From NCBI GenBank assembly GCA_029213065.1, contig JARGPH010000035.1:1-35391 (forward strand): DNA of 35,391 nucleotides. The letters run 5' to 3'. The position numbers were made by a program, and so were the translations under genes. Each line of letters starts with the position of its first letter. Positions within the stretch are counted from its first letter, which is position 1. This DNA comes from Verrucomicrobiales bacterium (GTDB taxonomy: Bacteria; Verrucomicrobiota; Verrucomicrobiia; Verrucomicrobiales; DEV007). Shown one piece after another: positions 16,175-23,559 of this stretch. Under the pieces are notes generated by a model that saw nothing but the letters and a program-made list of their open reading frames with translations, did no database searches and was not told the origin of the DNA.

Positions 16175-17704
16175 ATGAAGTGGTACACTCTCTCCTCAAT
16201 CGCATTCATTTTCGGGGCCCTGACTTTCTCCTCCTCCGGTCAGGGACCCGGAAAGGGATTTGGCAAAGGCGGCGGCAGGAATGGCGGCGGCCCCATGCCT
16301 GAGGAAATGCGTGAAAACATTCGCGGGCTCTTTGACGGACACGACAAACTCGAGCGAAAGGTCGAAGTGACCGATACCGGCTATCGATCGACAACGACCT
16401 CGGAAGATCCCGCTGTCGTGAAGATCCTTCAGGCTCACGTCAGGCAGATGGAAAAGCGCCTCAAAAGCGGACTGATGGTTCGTCGATGGGATCCCGCTTA
16501 CGAGGAGTTCGTGAAACACTACGATGAGATTGATATCGAAATCACTGAGATCGAAAAAGGAATCTCAGTGGTTGCCACCGGAGCCACCGAAGACGCACGA
16601 AAGGTGGCTCGCAACCATGCCGGGATCATTGGCCGATTTATTAAAAACGGATGGAGCGAACATGACCGAAAGCACGCCGCTGTATTGTCAGGAGAAAAAG
16701 TCGCGCCACCGGTAACTGAAACCACCCTCGGGGAAACAAAGACAGTTCATCAGGTCGGCGACCTCTTTCTGGGATCGCAACCCGAAGCCGATGACTGGAA
16801 AGCAATCAAAGAGAAAGGGATCAAAACCGTCCTCAGCCTGCGTCACCCCGGGGAAACTGATTTTGATGACAAGCAAATGGTCGAAGCTCACGGGATGCGC
16901 TTTCTCAACATCCCCTGGAACGGGGAGGACGAATTGACCGACGAGGTCTTCGACCAGGTCCGGGCAACCCTGCAAACCGCCGAACACCCCATGTTGCTCT
17001 ATTGCGGATCATCCAATCGCAGCGCCGGAGTCTGGCTCGCCCACCGGGTCCTCGATCAGAATGTGGCGCTGGAAACCGCCTTGAAGGAAGCCGCCGAAGC
17101 CGGCCTCAGAAGCGAAGCCTATCAAGCCAAAGCCCGTGCTTACATTGAGAAACGAAAATCCATACCGGAGCTCTCCGGGGCACAACGGAAGGAAATTCTC
17201 GAGATCGGCGGGAAAGCCTCCTCGGCTCTGATGAAGAATCTCGGCACCCAGCTCAAAGCCGCCCTCGCAGGTGGTGATATCATGGCAGCGGTGACCGTCT
17301 GCAAAAACGTCGCCCAGCCCATCACTGCTGCCACCAGTGGTGAGCTCACCGGCGTGACGGTCAGCCGCACCTCTCTGAAAACACGCAACACCGAAAAGAA
17401 CCGTCCCGACGCCGTCGATCTCGAAGTATTAACGAAATGGAATCACCTCGCCGGGAATGCCGCCGAAATCGAACCGTCTCTGGTTCCAATCCACGAGAAC
17501 GCGGTGCGCTACTACCACCCGATTTTTGTTCAGGAAGCCTGCCTCAAATGCCATGGACCGACTGACGCCATGGATGGCAAACTGCGCAGCTTTCTCTCCG
17601 AAGCCTACCCCGAAGACACCGCCCTTGACTACCGGGTCGGCGATCTCCGTGGCGCCTTTCGAGTCGAGATCAATTTGGCGGAATCACTCACTTCCCCCCG
17701 GTGA
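16175..17704 (+). CDS. Three-part periplasmic protein: His-rich domain, DUF442-like CX4R domain, Tll0287-like haem c domain
   Basis: The 509-residue product starts with a signal peptide (about 1-22) and a Gly-rich linker. Residues 42-172 form a helical domain with scattered histidines (56, 88, 115, 148, 163, 167) that could bind haem or metal. Residues about 192-325 match the DUF442 phosphatase-like domain of Blh proteins: VGDLFLGSQPEADDW, TVLSLRHPGE, and an active-site loop CGSSNR (Cys277, Arg282), a CX4R loop as in rhodaneses. Residues about 335-505 resemble the Tll0287-like (DUF3365) domain with haem motif CLKCH (456-460). It closes the YeeE/YedE operon. Persulfide transfer or oxidation coupled to the haem is inferred. 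A frameshift fusion is unlikely, as the frame is continuous. Confidence 0.8.
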   Translation: MKWYTLSSIAFIFGALTFSSSGQGPGKGFGKGGGRNGGGPMPEEMRENIRGLFDGHDKLERKVEVTDTGYRSTTTSEDPAVVKILQAHVRQMEKRLKSGLMVRRWDPAYEEFVKHYDEIDIEITEIEKGISVVATGATEDARKVARNHAGIIGRFIKNGWSEHDRKHAAVLSGEKVAPPVTETTLGETKTVHQVGDLFLGSQPEADDWKAIKEKGIKTVLSLRHPGETDFDDKQMVEAHGMRFLNIPWNGEDELTDEVFDQVRATLQTAEHPMLLYCGSSNRSAGVWLAHRVLDQNVALETALKEAAEAGLRSEAYQAKARAYIEKRKSIPELSGAQRKEILEIGGKASSALMKNLGTQLKAALAGGDIMAAVTVCKNVAQPITAATSGELTGVTVSRTSLKTRNTEKNRPDAVDLEVLTKWNHLAGNAAEIEPSLVPIHENAVRYYHPIFVQEACLKCHGPTDAMDGKLRSFLSEAYPEDTALDYRVGDLRGAFRVEINLAESLTSPR

Positions 17705-17711
17705 TTCCCCG

Positions 17712-17759
17712 CCGGACGAGGGCGACTGCTTGCAGCTCGTCCCGTCCGGGTTCTTTTTT
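17712..17759 (+). terminator. Intrinsic terminator of the sulfur operon
   Basis: CCGGACG (17712-17718) pairs with CGTCCGG (17743-17749), and an alternative GGACGAG/CTCGTCC pairing shares the same arms. A T-rich run follows (17751-17759). It starts 7 bp after the stop of the three-part protein gene and closes the operon. Confidence 0.7.
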
Positions 17760-17908
17760 CTTAATCTCATCCCGTGGAACGATCGCCACTCACCTATTAA
17801 AACGGCAGGCATGCGTCAAAGGCAGCGATCGAAGGGAAGAACTAAAGAGGGGCAGGCGTCCCCCTCACCACCCGGAGAGTGATGGAGCAGGGGCTCCGGA
17901 ATTCAGCC

Positions 17909-18349
17909 TCAACGGAAGAAGAGCAGTAGAATGGCCGCCCCTTCCCCAATCCCGGTGAGGATTGCCATGGAACGGAAATTCCTGATCTTCTCATAAAGGA
18001 AAAGAATGACCGCTATCAGCATCGAAAAACAGAAGAGGACCCGATCCAGGGTGCTCGTGAGATCCCCAATGAGAGAGGTCAGGAGAATTACGACTGCCCC
18101 GGCGATCCCAACAATCACGAGGTTCGCCAACACCTGCGGTATCCGGAAAACCTCATCGTCATTCAACTCATCACGTTCCCTGTTGTAAACAAAGAATGCA
18201 AAGAGCAGGAGCGACACAGCTCCGAACGGGGCGATCGCGACTTTAAGGATATCAGCGCCAGCTGACTGAAGAGCAGTCTGCACCGTCGCAATGATGATTA
18301 GGAGAATAGATAGAATTCCTTGAAGTTTAAACAGTTTGGTTCGATTCAT
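17909..18349 (-). CDS. Small four-helix membrane protein, unknown function
   Basis: The 146-residue protein has about four membrane helices: around ILSILLIIIATVQ, VAIAPFGAVSLLLFAFF, VLANLVIVGIAGAVVILL and LDRVLFCFSMLIAVILFLY. A short charged loop (YNRERDELNDDE) lies between helices two and three. I recognise no family. It follows another small membrane protein gene on the same strand after 28 bp, and the two may form a membrane pair. A short stretch of its sequence (AGAGGACCCGATCCA on the plus strand) recurs 1 kb away at about 19031-19045, hinting at a partial duplicate. Confidence 0.6.
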   Translation of the reverse strand: MNRTKLFKLQGILSILLIIIATVQTALQSAGADILKVAIAPFGAVSLLLFAFFVYNRERDELNDDEVFRIPQVLANLVIVGIAGAVVILLTSLIGDLTSTLDRVLFCFSMLIAVILFLYEKIRNFRSMAILTGIGEGAAILLLFFR

Positions 18350-18377
18350 TTTTGGTAGTTTAGTTAGTATTTCTGAT

Positions 18378-18830
18378 TCAAGCGAGGAAGATGACGAAGA
18401 TGGTCAGGCCAATGCTGATTCCGCCGAGGACAGAGGCGATAACAGTGTTCCGAAGGAAGAGAAGGTTTAAGACCGAGGAGGAAAAAACTGCTGACTGAGT
18501 GATGACCGGTCCTATCCCGATTTCCCCGCCTGCCTCTGTTCCTCGAGACAACAAACTTCCGACGCCCAGAACGAGGAGAACCGTGCTGCCCAGAATTGAT
18601 GTCATTAACCGGGCCGAAGGCTCTTTCCCCGGTTTGCCCGCTCGATGGGCGAAGCAGAAGCCGAAGTATAACGCCAACGGAATCGGGGCTAGCATGCCGC
18701 CGAAAATGCGCGGGATCTCAGCCCACAACCGCCTGCTCACGACAACCTCCTGAAACAGCAGCACGAAGCACAGGCCTATCAGTCCGAAAGCGAATGCTGA
18801 GAAGATAACGTTTTTGCGGCTCGTTTTCAT
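18378..18830 (-). CDS. Small membrane protein, unknown function
   Basis: The product is 150 residues from the ATG at 18830; an in-frame ATG at 18860 would add ten residues. There are about four hydrophobic segments, the first at FSAFAFGLIGLCFVLLF and the last at VLGGISIGLTIFVIFLA, with a basic loop around FAHRAGKPGKEPSARL. No family was recognised. It precedes the other small membrane protein gene by 28 bp. An inverted repeat with AAATCGAT arms lies 41-71 bp upstream and may control the pair. Confidence 0.6.
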   Translation of the reverse strand: MKTSRKNVIFSAFAFGLIGLCFVLLFQEVVVSRRLWAEIPRIFGGMLAPIPLALYFGFCFAHRAGKPGKEPSARLMTSILGSTVLLVLGVGSLLSRGTEAGGEIGIGPVITQSAVFSSSVLNLLFLRNTVIASVLGGISIGLTIFVIFLA

Positions 18831-18870
18831 TCTTGCTTGCATCAAGATGAACGAAAACAAACCATTCTCT

Positions 18871-18901
18871 AAATCGATATATTTTCCATATACATCGATT
18901 T
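18871..18901. promoter_or_regulatory. Inverted repeat AAATCGAT-N15-ATCGATTT
   Basis: The arms are perfect over 8 bp and separated by 15 bp, with further partial symmetry inside (ATAT on both sides). It lies upstream of the small membrane protein genes, in an AT-rich patch suitable for a promoter. A dimeric repressor or activator site is likely; the binding protein is unknown. Confidence 0.45.
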
Positions 18902-18968
18902 ACTCGATGTTTATTTCCGGATCACGAGTCGTTTACGGAGTCAGTCAAGAATTCCAAATTCAACCGGT

Positions 18969-19046
18969 TCACTCAATAAAACCAAGCCTTGCAGCAATAC
19001 CCGCGTTTGCCGCAAGGAGAAGTAAAAGAAAGAGGACCCGATCCAT
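18969..19046 (-). pseudogene. Possible remnant of a second small membrane protein gene
   Basis: A minus-strand frame encodes MDRVLFLLLLLAANAGIAA and six more residues, then stops. The start resembles LDRVLFCFSMLIAVI in the intact membrane protein at 17909-18349, and the DNA shares 15 identical bases there. It may be the tail of a decayed paralogue or a 25-residue membrane peptide. The evidence is thin. Confidence 0.25.
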
Positions 19047-19067
19047 TCGATAAGTGTAGAGAAAAGA

Positions 19068-19167
19068 GTGGCGGCGAGTGCCAACGAGGGGGTGTCCGAG
19101 ACTCCCGCCAGATAGAATTCCGATCACCGCTTGGCTTCGAAACCCACTCGCTGGCGCTCGCCGCCAC
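19068..19167. repeat. 100-bp imperfect inverted repeat (MITE-like or structured element)
   Basis: The left arm 19068-19092 begins GTGGCGGCGAG and the right arm 19143-19167 ends CTCGCCGCCAC. Over 25 bp the arms pair at 22 positions, with a 50-bp spacer between. This is too long and good to be chance. It could be a miniature transposable element, a chromosomal interspersed palindrome, or an RNA structure. No other copy is apparent in this window. Confidence 0.5.
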
Positions 19168-19283
19168 ATTGATTGACAGTCATTTCAAGAGCGTTAGATC
19201 GCGATTTAATAATGAGGGGCTGTATTTGCATTTTCACCGCTCAGGTCTGATGGATATAATTCTCAACCAGCCCACCGAATTTC

Positions 19284-20309
19284 ATGAACCCTGTGAACCC
19301 TCCGCGACTTTTCGGTGATGCCCCGGGGCGCGCCACTTTTAAATCGTGTCCCGAAGACTTTGAGGTCGAAGAAATTCTCGGTTTCGAACCCTCCGGCGAG
19401 GGGGAGCATTGCTTTCTCTGGGTCGAAAAAACGGGAGAAAACACCAACGACGTCGCGCGACATTTTGCCGATCAACTCGGAATTCGGAAGCGTCTCGTCA
19501 GCCACTGCGGACTCAAAGATAAAGAGGCGGTGACGCGCCAGTGGTTCAGCATTCACCTCCCCGGACAGGAATCTCCCGGCGTTGATGAGTTGGAAACCGA
19601 TGGTATCCGGATTTTAAAAATCGCCCGTAACCGGCGCAAACTGCACCGCGGCAGTCATGATGGAAATCGCTTCACAATTCGTCTGCGCGATTGCGAGTGC
19701 TCACGGCCCGAGGTCGAGGCTCGCTGGGAGAAAATGATCGCTCAGGGAGTGCCCAATTACTTCGGACCTCAGAGATTCGGCCGCGGCGGCAACAACGTGC
19801 GGCAGGCCCGCGATCTCCTCAGCGGTGAGATCGAAGTGCGCGACCGCTTGGTTCGCGGACTCCTCATCTCCGCCGCTCGCAGTTACCTCTTCAACCTCGT
19901 CGTCGCCACCCGGGTCCAGGAGGGCACCCTCACGACTCCGCTGGACGGAGAAGTCTTCGGCTTTCCCAACAACCGGAGCCTCGTGCTGCCTCATAACCTC
20001 CACGGAGATGAAGTTGCCCGGGTCGCCTCCGGAACCCTGGAACTCACAGCGCCCCTGTGGGGGCAGGGCGAATTACAGAGCGTCAATGAGGTAAAGCGCC
20101 TCGAGCAGGAAATCATTTCTCAGGAATCGGAGCTCGCGACCGATCTCGAAAAACTCAGCCTGAGGCAGGAGCGCCGCGTCATCCGTCTGACTCCGGAAGA
20201 GGGAACTCTCACCTGGGAAAATGAAGCAGAATTACGTCTTAATTTCGATTTACCGAAAGGCACTTATGCGACAACGGTGCTCCGCGAATTACTCGACATC
20301 GGGGAATAA
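19284..20309 (+). CDS. truD: tRNA pseudouridine(13) synthase TruD
   Basis: The 341-residue protein matches TruD through several landmarks. FKSCPEDFEVEEI lies near the N-terminus, and SHCGLKDKEAVTRQ contains the catalytic aspartate (Asp79). HRGSHDGNRFTIRLRD and NYFGPQRFGRGGNNV follow. The length is close to E. coli TruD. The enzyme converts uridine 13 of certain tRNAs, such as tRNA-Glu, to pseudouridine in the cytoplasm. The TRUD insertion domain spans about residues 160-300. It stands alone, with unrelated genes on both sides, as usual for a housekeeping tRNA-modification gene. Confidence 0.95.
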   Translation: MNPVNPPRLFGDAPGRATFKSCPEDFEVEEILGFEPSGEGEHCFLWVEKTGENTNDVARHFADQLGIRKRLVSHCGLKDKEAVTRQWFSIHLPGQESPGVDELETDGIRILKIARNRRKLHRGSHDGNRFTIRLRDCECSRPEVEARWEKMIAQGVPNYFGPQRFGRGGNNVRQARDLLSGEIEVRDRLVRGLLISAARSYLFNLVVATRVQEGTLTTPLDGEVFGFPNNRSLVLPHNLHGDEVARVASGTLELTAPLWGQGELQSVNEVKRLEQEIISQESELATDLEKLSLRQERRVIRLTPEEGTLTWENEAELRLNFDLPKGTYATTVLRELLDIGE

Positions 20310-20376
20310 ATTCCGGGTAAATCAAATGCAGCCGGAGAGAGGCCTGCATCTGAGTAGATCCTTAGAATCCGTGCTC

Positions 20377-20462
20377 CATCTGTGTAAAAAAATCTTAAGT
20401 TTTAATCTCTTTTAGCACAGATTCGCGTCGCTCCCGCGGATGGAAGAGGATGCACGCAGATC
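20377..20462. repeat. Degenerate ATCTGTG-type intergenic repeat
   Basis: Between truD and the sulfatase gene, related words recur in both orientations: CATCTGTGT (20377-20385), GCACAGATTCGC (20415-20426) and GATGCACGCAGATC (20449-20462). Similar ATCTGTG/ATCTGCG words form interspersed repeats in other genomes of this phylum, as far as I recall. The copies are too degraded to draw sharp borders. Confidence 0.3.
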
Positions 20463-20499
20463 GAACAGGCTTCGATACATAAATCAGCCAGGCTACTTC

Positions 20500-21993
20500 C
20501 TACTTCCCCTCCGCTCGCCACTTCTTCATCAGCGCGATATTTTGTTTCACTTCGTCGAAATAGCCTGGATCTTTTTTCTTCAATCGGGAACTCGCATAGG
20601 CGGCCATATCACTGTCGAACATCGCCTCGGATTCAGGGAAACGGCCCCGGTCATTTGAATCCATGCCCCAACGACCTAACAGGGCCCGAAAATCCGATAA
20701 CCTTTCCAACTGATCAGGATCGGCAGCGAGATTATGAATCTCCCACGGGTCCTCGCTCAAATCGTAAAGCTCCTCTTCCGGGCGTGCCTCCGCCATAATG
20801 AGCGACTGCGCGTCATCCAGTTTCCCGGCGGTATAAAGTTCACGGAGAACAGGCATGAAGGGTTTGTGATCCTTGTAGGCGCAGGGTTGGAGGTAGGGAC
20901 GCTGCGGATGAAAGTTGCGGATGTATTTGAAATCCCCCATTCGGATACTGCGAATGCGATCCACCGTTTCATCGCACCTGTCCCGCGCCGATACCACGTA
21001 ATCACGAGGCTCTGCCTTCTCTCCGAAAAGCGGACGCCCCTGCATCTTCTCCGGAATCTCGATTCCGGCCAGCTCCAGCGAAGTTGCTCCGAGGTCAATG
21101 TGAGCGATCAACTCGTCGCGCACCACCGGCGTCGTGAAGTGCTTCGGCGACCAGACTAGGAACGGAATTTTCAATCCCTCTTCATAAAGAAACTGCTTCC
21201 CGCGTGCATGACTGATCCCGTGATCGGTCAGGAAAAACACAATCGTATTTTCCAGGCCTCCATTTTCCCTGAGGTCATTGAGGATACGTCCCACTTCAAT
21301 ATCAGTGTAACTCACGGAATCGAGATAGGCGGCCCAGTCATCACGGATCACGGGATGGTCAGGATAGTAGGGTGGCAACTCAACCTCATCGACCGATACG
21401 AGCGTGGCGGGGTCCATCTCAGCGCGCGCTTCCCCGATCCAATTGCCGACATTGCGAATCTTCCCCCCGCGAAGCTGGAACTGAGCAAAAAACGGCTGCC
21501 CCTCGGCTCGCTCTTTCCAATCGATGCCGTCGTAAAGATCATCGGGATTGTAGTCAAAATTGTAATCCTGTTTCCCGTTCTTCTCACCACCGGCGTCGGT
21601 GATACTCGTATAATACCCCGCCTCGCGGAACAGCTCGGGAATCGTGCGGACACCCTCCGGGAGGGAAATTTTCAACTCCCCCCGTGAACTCCGGTGATGA
21701 TGCGCCCCGATCGCTGTTTGATACATTCCCGTAATCATTGCCGAACGAAACGTCGAGCAGACCGGCGCCGTCGCGTAAGCCTGACTGAACACCACTCCCT
21801 CCTTTGCGAGCTTATCCACATTCGGTGTCGTAACCAGCGATTCCCCTTCATAGCCGAAATGACACGACATATCGTCGACCACGATCCAGACAATGTTGGG
21901 CCGGGGTTCCGCACCGCTAACATCGCCGGAAAGACTCAGCAGGAAAAGCAGAGCGGCTGCCATCACGGTATGTTTCAAGAGAGATTCTGTCAT
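20500..21993 (-). CDS. Secreted type I (formylglycine) sulfatase
   Basis: The product is 497 residues when started at the ATG at 21993, which puts a signal peptide (ending SGAEP) at the front; an upstream in-frame start at 22074 overlaps the SDR gene. Sulfatase metal-binding and active-site features are [11 protein letters not shown] early on, then [18 protein letters not shown] with the catalytic cysteine (Cys79 from this start). [25 protein letters not shown] follows. The usual C-x-P/A-x-R motif reads C-S-T-F-R here, with Thr in the third place. Conversion to formylglycine needs a maturase not seen in this window. The substrate, probably a sulfated polysaccharide, cannot be told. It is 74 bp downstream of the SDR gene. 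Confidence 0.9.
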   Translation of the reverse strand: MTESLLKHTVMAAALLFLLSLSGDVSGAEPRPNIVWIVVDDMSCHFGYEGESLVTTPNVDKLAKEGVVFSQAYATAPVCSTFRSAMITGMYQTAIGAHHHRSSRGELKISLPEGVRTIPELFREAGYYTSITDAGGEKNGKQDYNFDYNPDDLYDGIDWKERAEGQPFFAQFQLRGGKIRNVGNWIGEARAEMDPATLVSVDEVELPPYYPDHPVIRDDWAAYLDSVSYTDIEVGRILNDLRENGGLENTIVFFLTDHGISHARGKQFLYEEGLKIPFLVWSPKHFTTPVVRDELIAHIDLGATSLELAGIEIPEKMQGRPLFGEKAEPRDYVVSARDRCDETVDRIRSIRMGDFKYIRNFHPQRPYLQPCAYKDHKPFMPVLRELYTAGKLDDAQSLIMAEARPEEELYDLSEDPWEIHNLAADPDQLERLSDFRALLGRWGMDSNDRGRFPESEAMFDSDMAAYASSRLKKKDPGYFDEVKQNIALMKKWRAEGK

Positions 21994-22067
21994 GGTATCG
22001 GGATTCAGAGAAGCGTGAGAGTAGGGGCTTCGACAATGGCCTTCAAGCTTGTATCTGCGCCCTCGCT

Positions 22068-22853
22068 TCACCACAAAGTATAACCGCCATCGATTACGAG
22101 GGACGCCCCCGTCATGTATCGGGATGCCTCGCTCGCGAGATAGACCGCAAGAGGCCCGAGGTCTTCAGGTTCACCGAATTTTCCCATTGGGATCGCGGCC
22201 TCGAATTCAACGATCACTTCCGGGTTCTCGCCGGCCCAGCGCTGATTGGGTTCGGTCATAAATCCTCCGGGACAGATCGCATTTACCGTGATCCCATGAG
22301 CCGCCCAGTCCGCGGCCGTCGCCTTCGTAAACTGAATCACTGCCGCCTTCGACGTTTCGTAACTTCGTCCTCCAATCCCCCGGTTCGCAATCATTCCCGA
22401 AATGGAGGCCACATTGATGATGCGTCCTTTCCTACCCCTGGCAATCATCGCGCCCCCGATTATCTTGGTGCAGAGAAACGTGCTCGTTAAGTTCAAGTCG
22501 ATGATTCGATTCCAGTCTTCGAGGGACTGCTCCTCGATGGGAACATTGACGAGACGGCCGCCCGTGTTGTTGATGAGAATGTCGATTCCCCCCGTTTCCT
22601 GAAGCACCCGTTCACACATCTGCCCGGTTTTCTCTGAATCGGTAGCGTCGGCTTGGTGGGTCCACACCTTGACTCCGCGGCTCTTCAGCGCTTTCGCAGT
22701 TGCGCCCAGACTCTCCCCGTCGCGACCGGTGATAGCAACATCGGCGCCAGCCTCGGCAAGCGCGAGTGCCATCTCACGCCCAAGCCCCCGGCTTCCGCCC
22801 GTGACGAGGGCCCGCTTCCCACTCAGTTTAAAACGCTCTAACACTCCACTCAT
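22068..22853 (-). CDS. SDR-family oxidoreductase, gluconate-5-dehydrogenase-like
   Basis: The 261-residue protein has [22 protein letters not shown] with the TGxxxGxG cofactor motif near residues 18-25. The structural segment is NNTGG in place of NNAG, the catalytic serine lies in INVASISG, and the active site is YETSK near residue 165. The family-typical ICPGGFMTE and end [13 protein letters not shown] are present. Members of this type often oxidise sugar acids such as gluconate, but the substrate is not certain. It lies just upstream of the sulfatase gene on the same strand, so processing of a sugar released after desulfation is an attractive inference. Confidence 0.87.
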   Translation of the reverse strand: MSGVLERFKLSGKRALVTGGSRGLGREMALALAEAGADVAITGRDGESLGATAKALKSRGVKVWTHQADATDSEKTGQMCERVLQETGGIDILINNTGGRLVNVPIEEQSLEDWNRIIDLNLTSTFLCTKIIGGAMIARGRKGRIINVASISGMIANRGIGGRSYETSKAAVIQFTKATAADWAAHGITVNAICPGGFMTEPNQRWAGENPEVIVEFEAAIPMGKFGEPEDLGPLAVYLASEASRYMTGASLVIDGGYTLW

Positions 22854-23062
22854 ATTTCTCCCGGAACCAGTTTTAATATCACCTGAGTCTTCTCTTTCAG
22901 CTGGATTACCGCGAGCACAAACGAACTTCGATTCACGCCATTGAAAGGGGAAGAGTCCGGCACTGGAACCCCCATCAGTGCTTCAACATCGCGCCCTTCC
23001 TGGAATGATCACTCCCCCGGGCGCCCCGTTCTGCTTTCCAGATTAGAATACCTGCATGTTAC

Positions 23063-23081
23063 AGATATTTTACTTGTATCT
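23063..23081. promoter_or_regulatory. Inverted repeat upstream of the marR-like gene
   Basis: AGATA (23063-23067) and TATCT (23077-23081) form an inverted repeat with a 9-bp spacer, in an AT-rich patch 28 bp before the marR-like start. MarR regulators commonly control their own operon through such sites. The arms are short, so this is tentative. Confidence 0.35.
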
Positions 23082-23109
23082 TACACATAAATGAGCGAGC
23101 AGTGCTCTA

Positions 23110-23547
23110 ATGCCTGTCGATTTACAAGCCGCCCCCGGATTTCTCATTGATCGCAATGCCCATCTCATTCGCCTGAAGGTGAAGCGAAAGATCGCGGAAC
23201 TGGGGCTCGATCTCACCAATGAAGAGGCCGCCATTCTTGCCGCGTTGAACCACCACGACGGGCTTCGCATCGGGGATTTAGCGAGGATACTCGTGCGCGA
23301 TACCACCACGGTGACCCGTCAGGTCGAGGGGCTCGAGCGTAAGAAATGCGTCTTCCGCGAGGCCGCAGCGGAGGACCGCCGCGCCGTGCAGGTAAAATTG
23401 CTCCGGGAGGGAATTCGCCGCTACCAACTTTTTGACCCGCCATTGCAGAAACTCAAAGCAGAGGTCTTCTCGGGAATTTCCGAACGGGAGGAAAAAATCC
23501 TCATCAAATGCCTCCAAAAAGTGAAGGCCAACCTTTTAAACGATTAA
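23110..23547 (+). CDS. MarR-family regulator of the efflux operon
   Basis: The 145-residue protein has a MarR winged helix: LTNEEAAILAALNHHDGLRIGDLARIL (about 35-61), recognition helix DTTTVTRQVEGLERKKC (64-80), and the wing with EDRRAVQVKL (88-97), including the typical D-R-R. Flanking helices should form the dimer interface. It is the first gene of a three-gene unit with a membrane fusion protein 12 bp downstream, and probably represses it in the absence of a small-molecule ligand. Only a weak ribosome-binding site is visible. Confidence 0.85.
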   Translation: MPVDLQAAPGFLIDRNAHLIRLKVKRKIAELGLDLTNEEAAILAALNHHDGLRIGDLARILVRDTTTVTRQVEGLERKKCVFREAAAEDRRAVQVKLLREGIRRYQLFDPPLQKLKAEVFSGISEREEKILIKCLQKVKANLLND

Positions 23548-23559
23548 TTTTCAGACTCT

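Larger units (their letters stand above)
18861..19283. other. 423-bp intergenic region with operator-like repeat, gene remnant and large inverted repeat
   Basis: Between the small membrane genes (leftward) and truD (rightward), this region has no intact gene. It holds an AAATCGAT inverted repeat (18871-18901), a short minus-strand frame resembling the end of the neighbouring membrane protein (18969-19046), and a 100-bp imperfect inverted repeat (19068-19167). The mix suggests decay and insertion next to the membrane gene pair. Confidence 0.55.
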
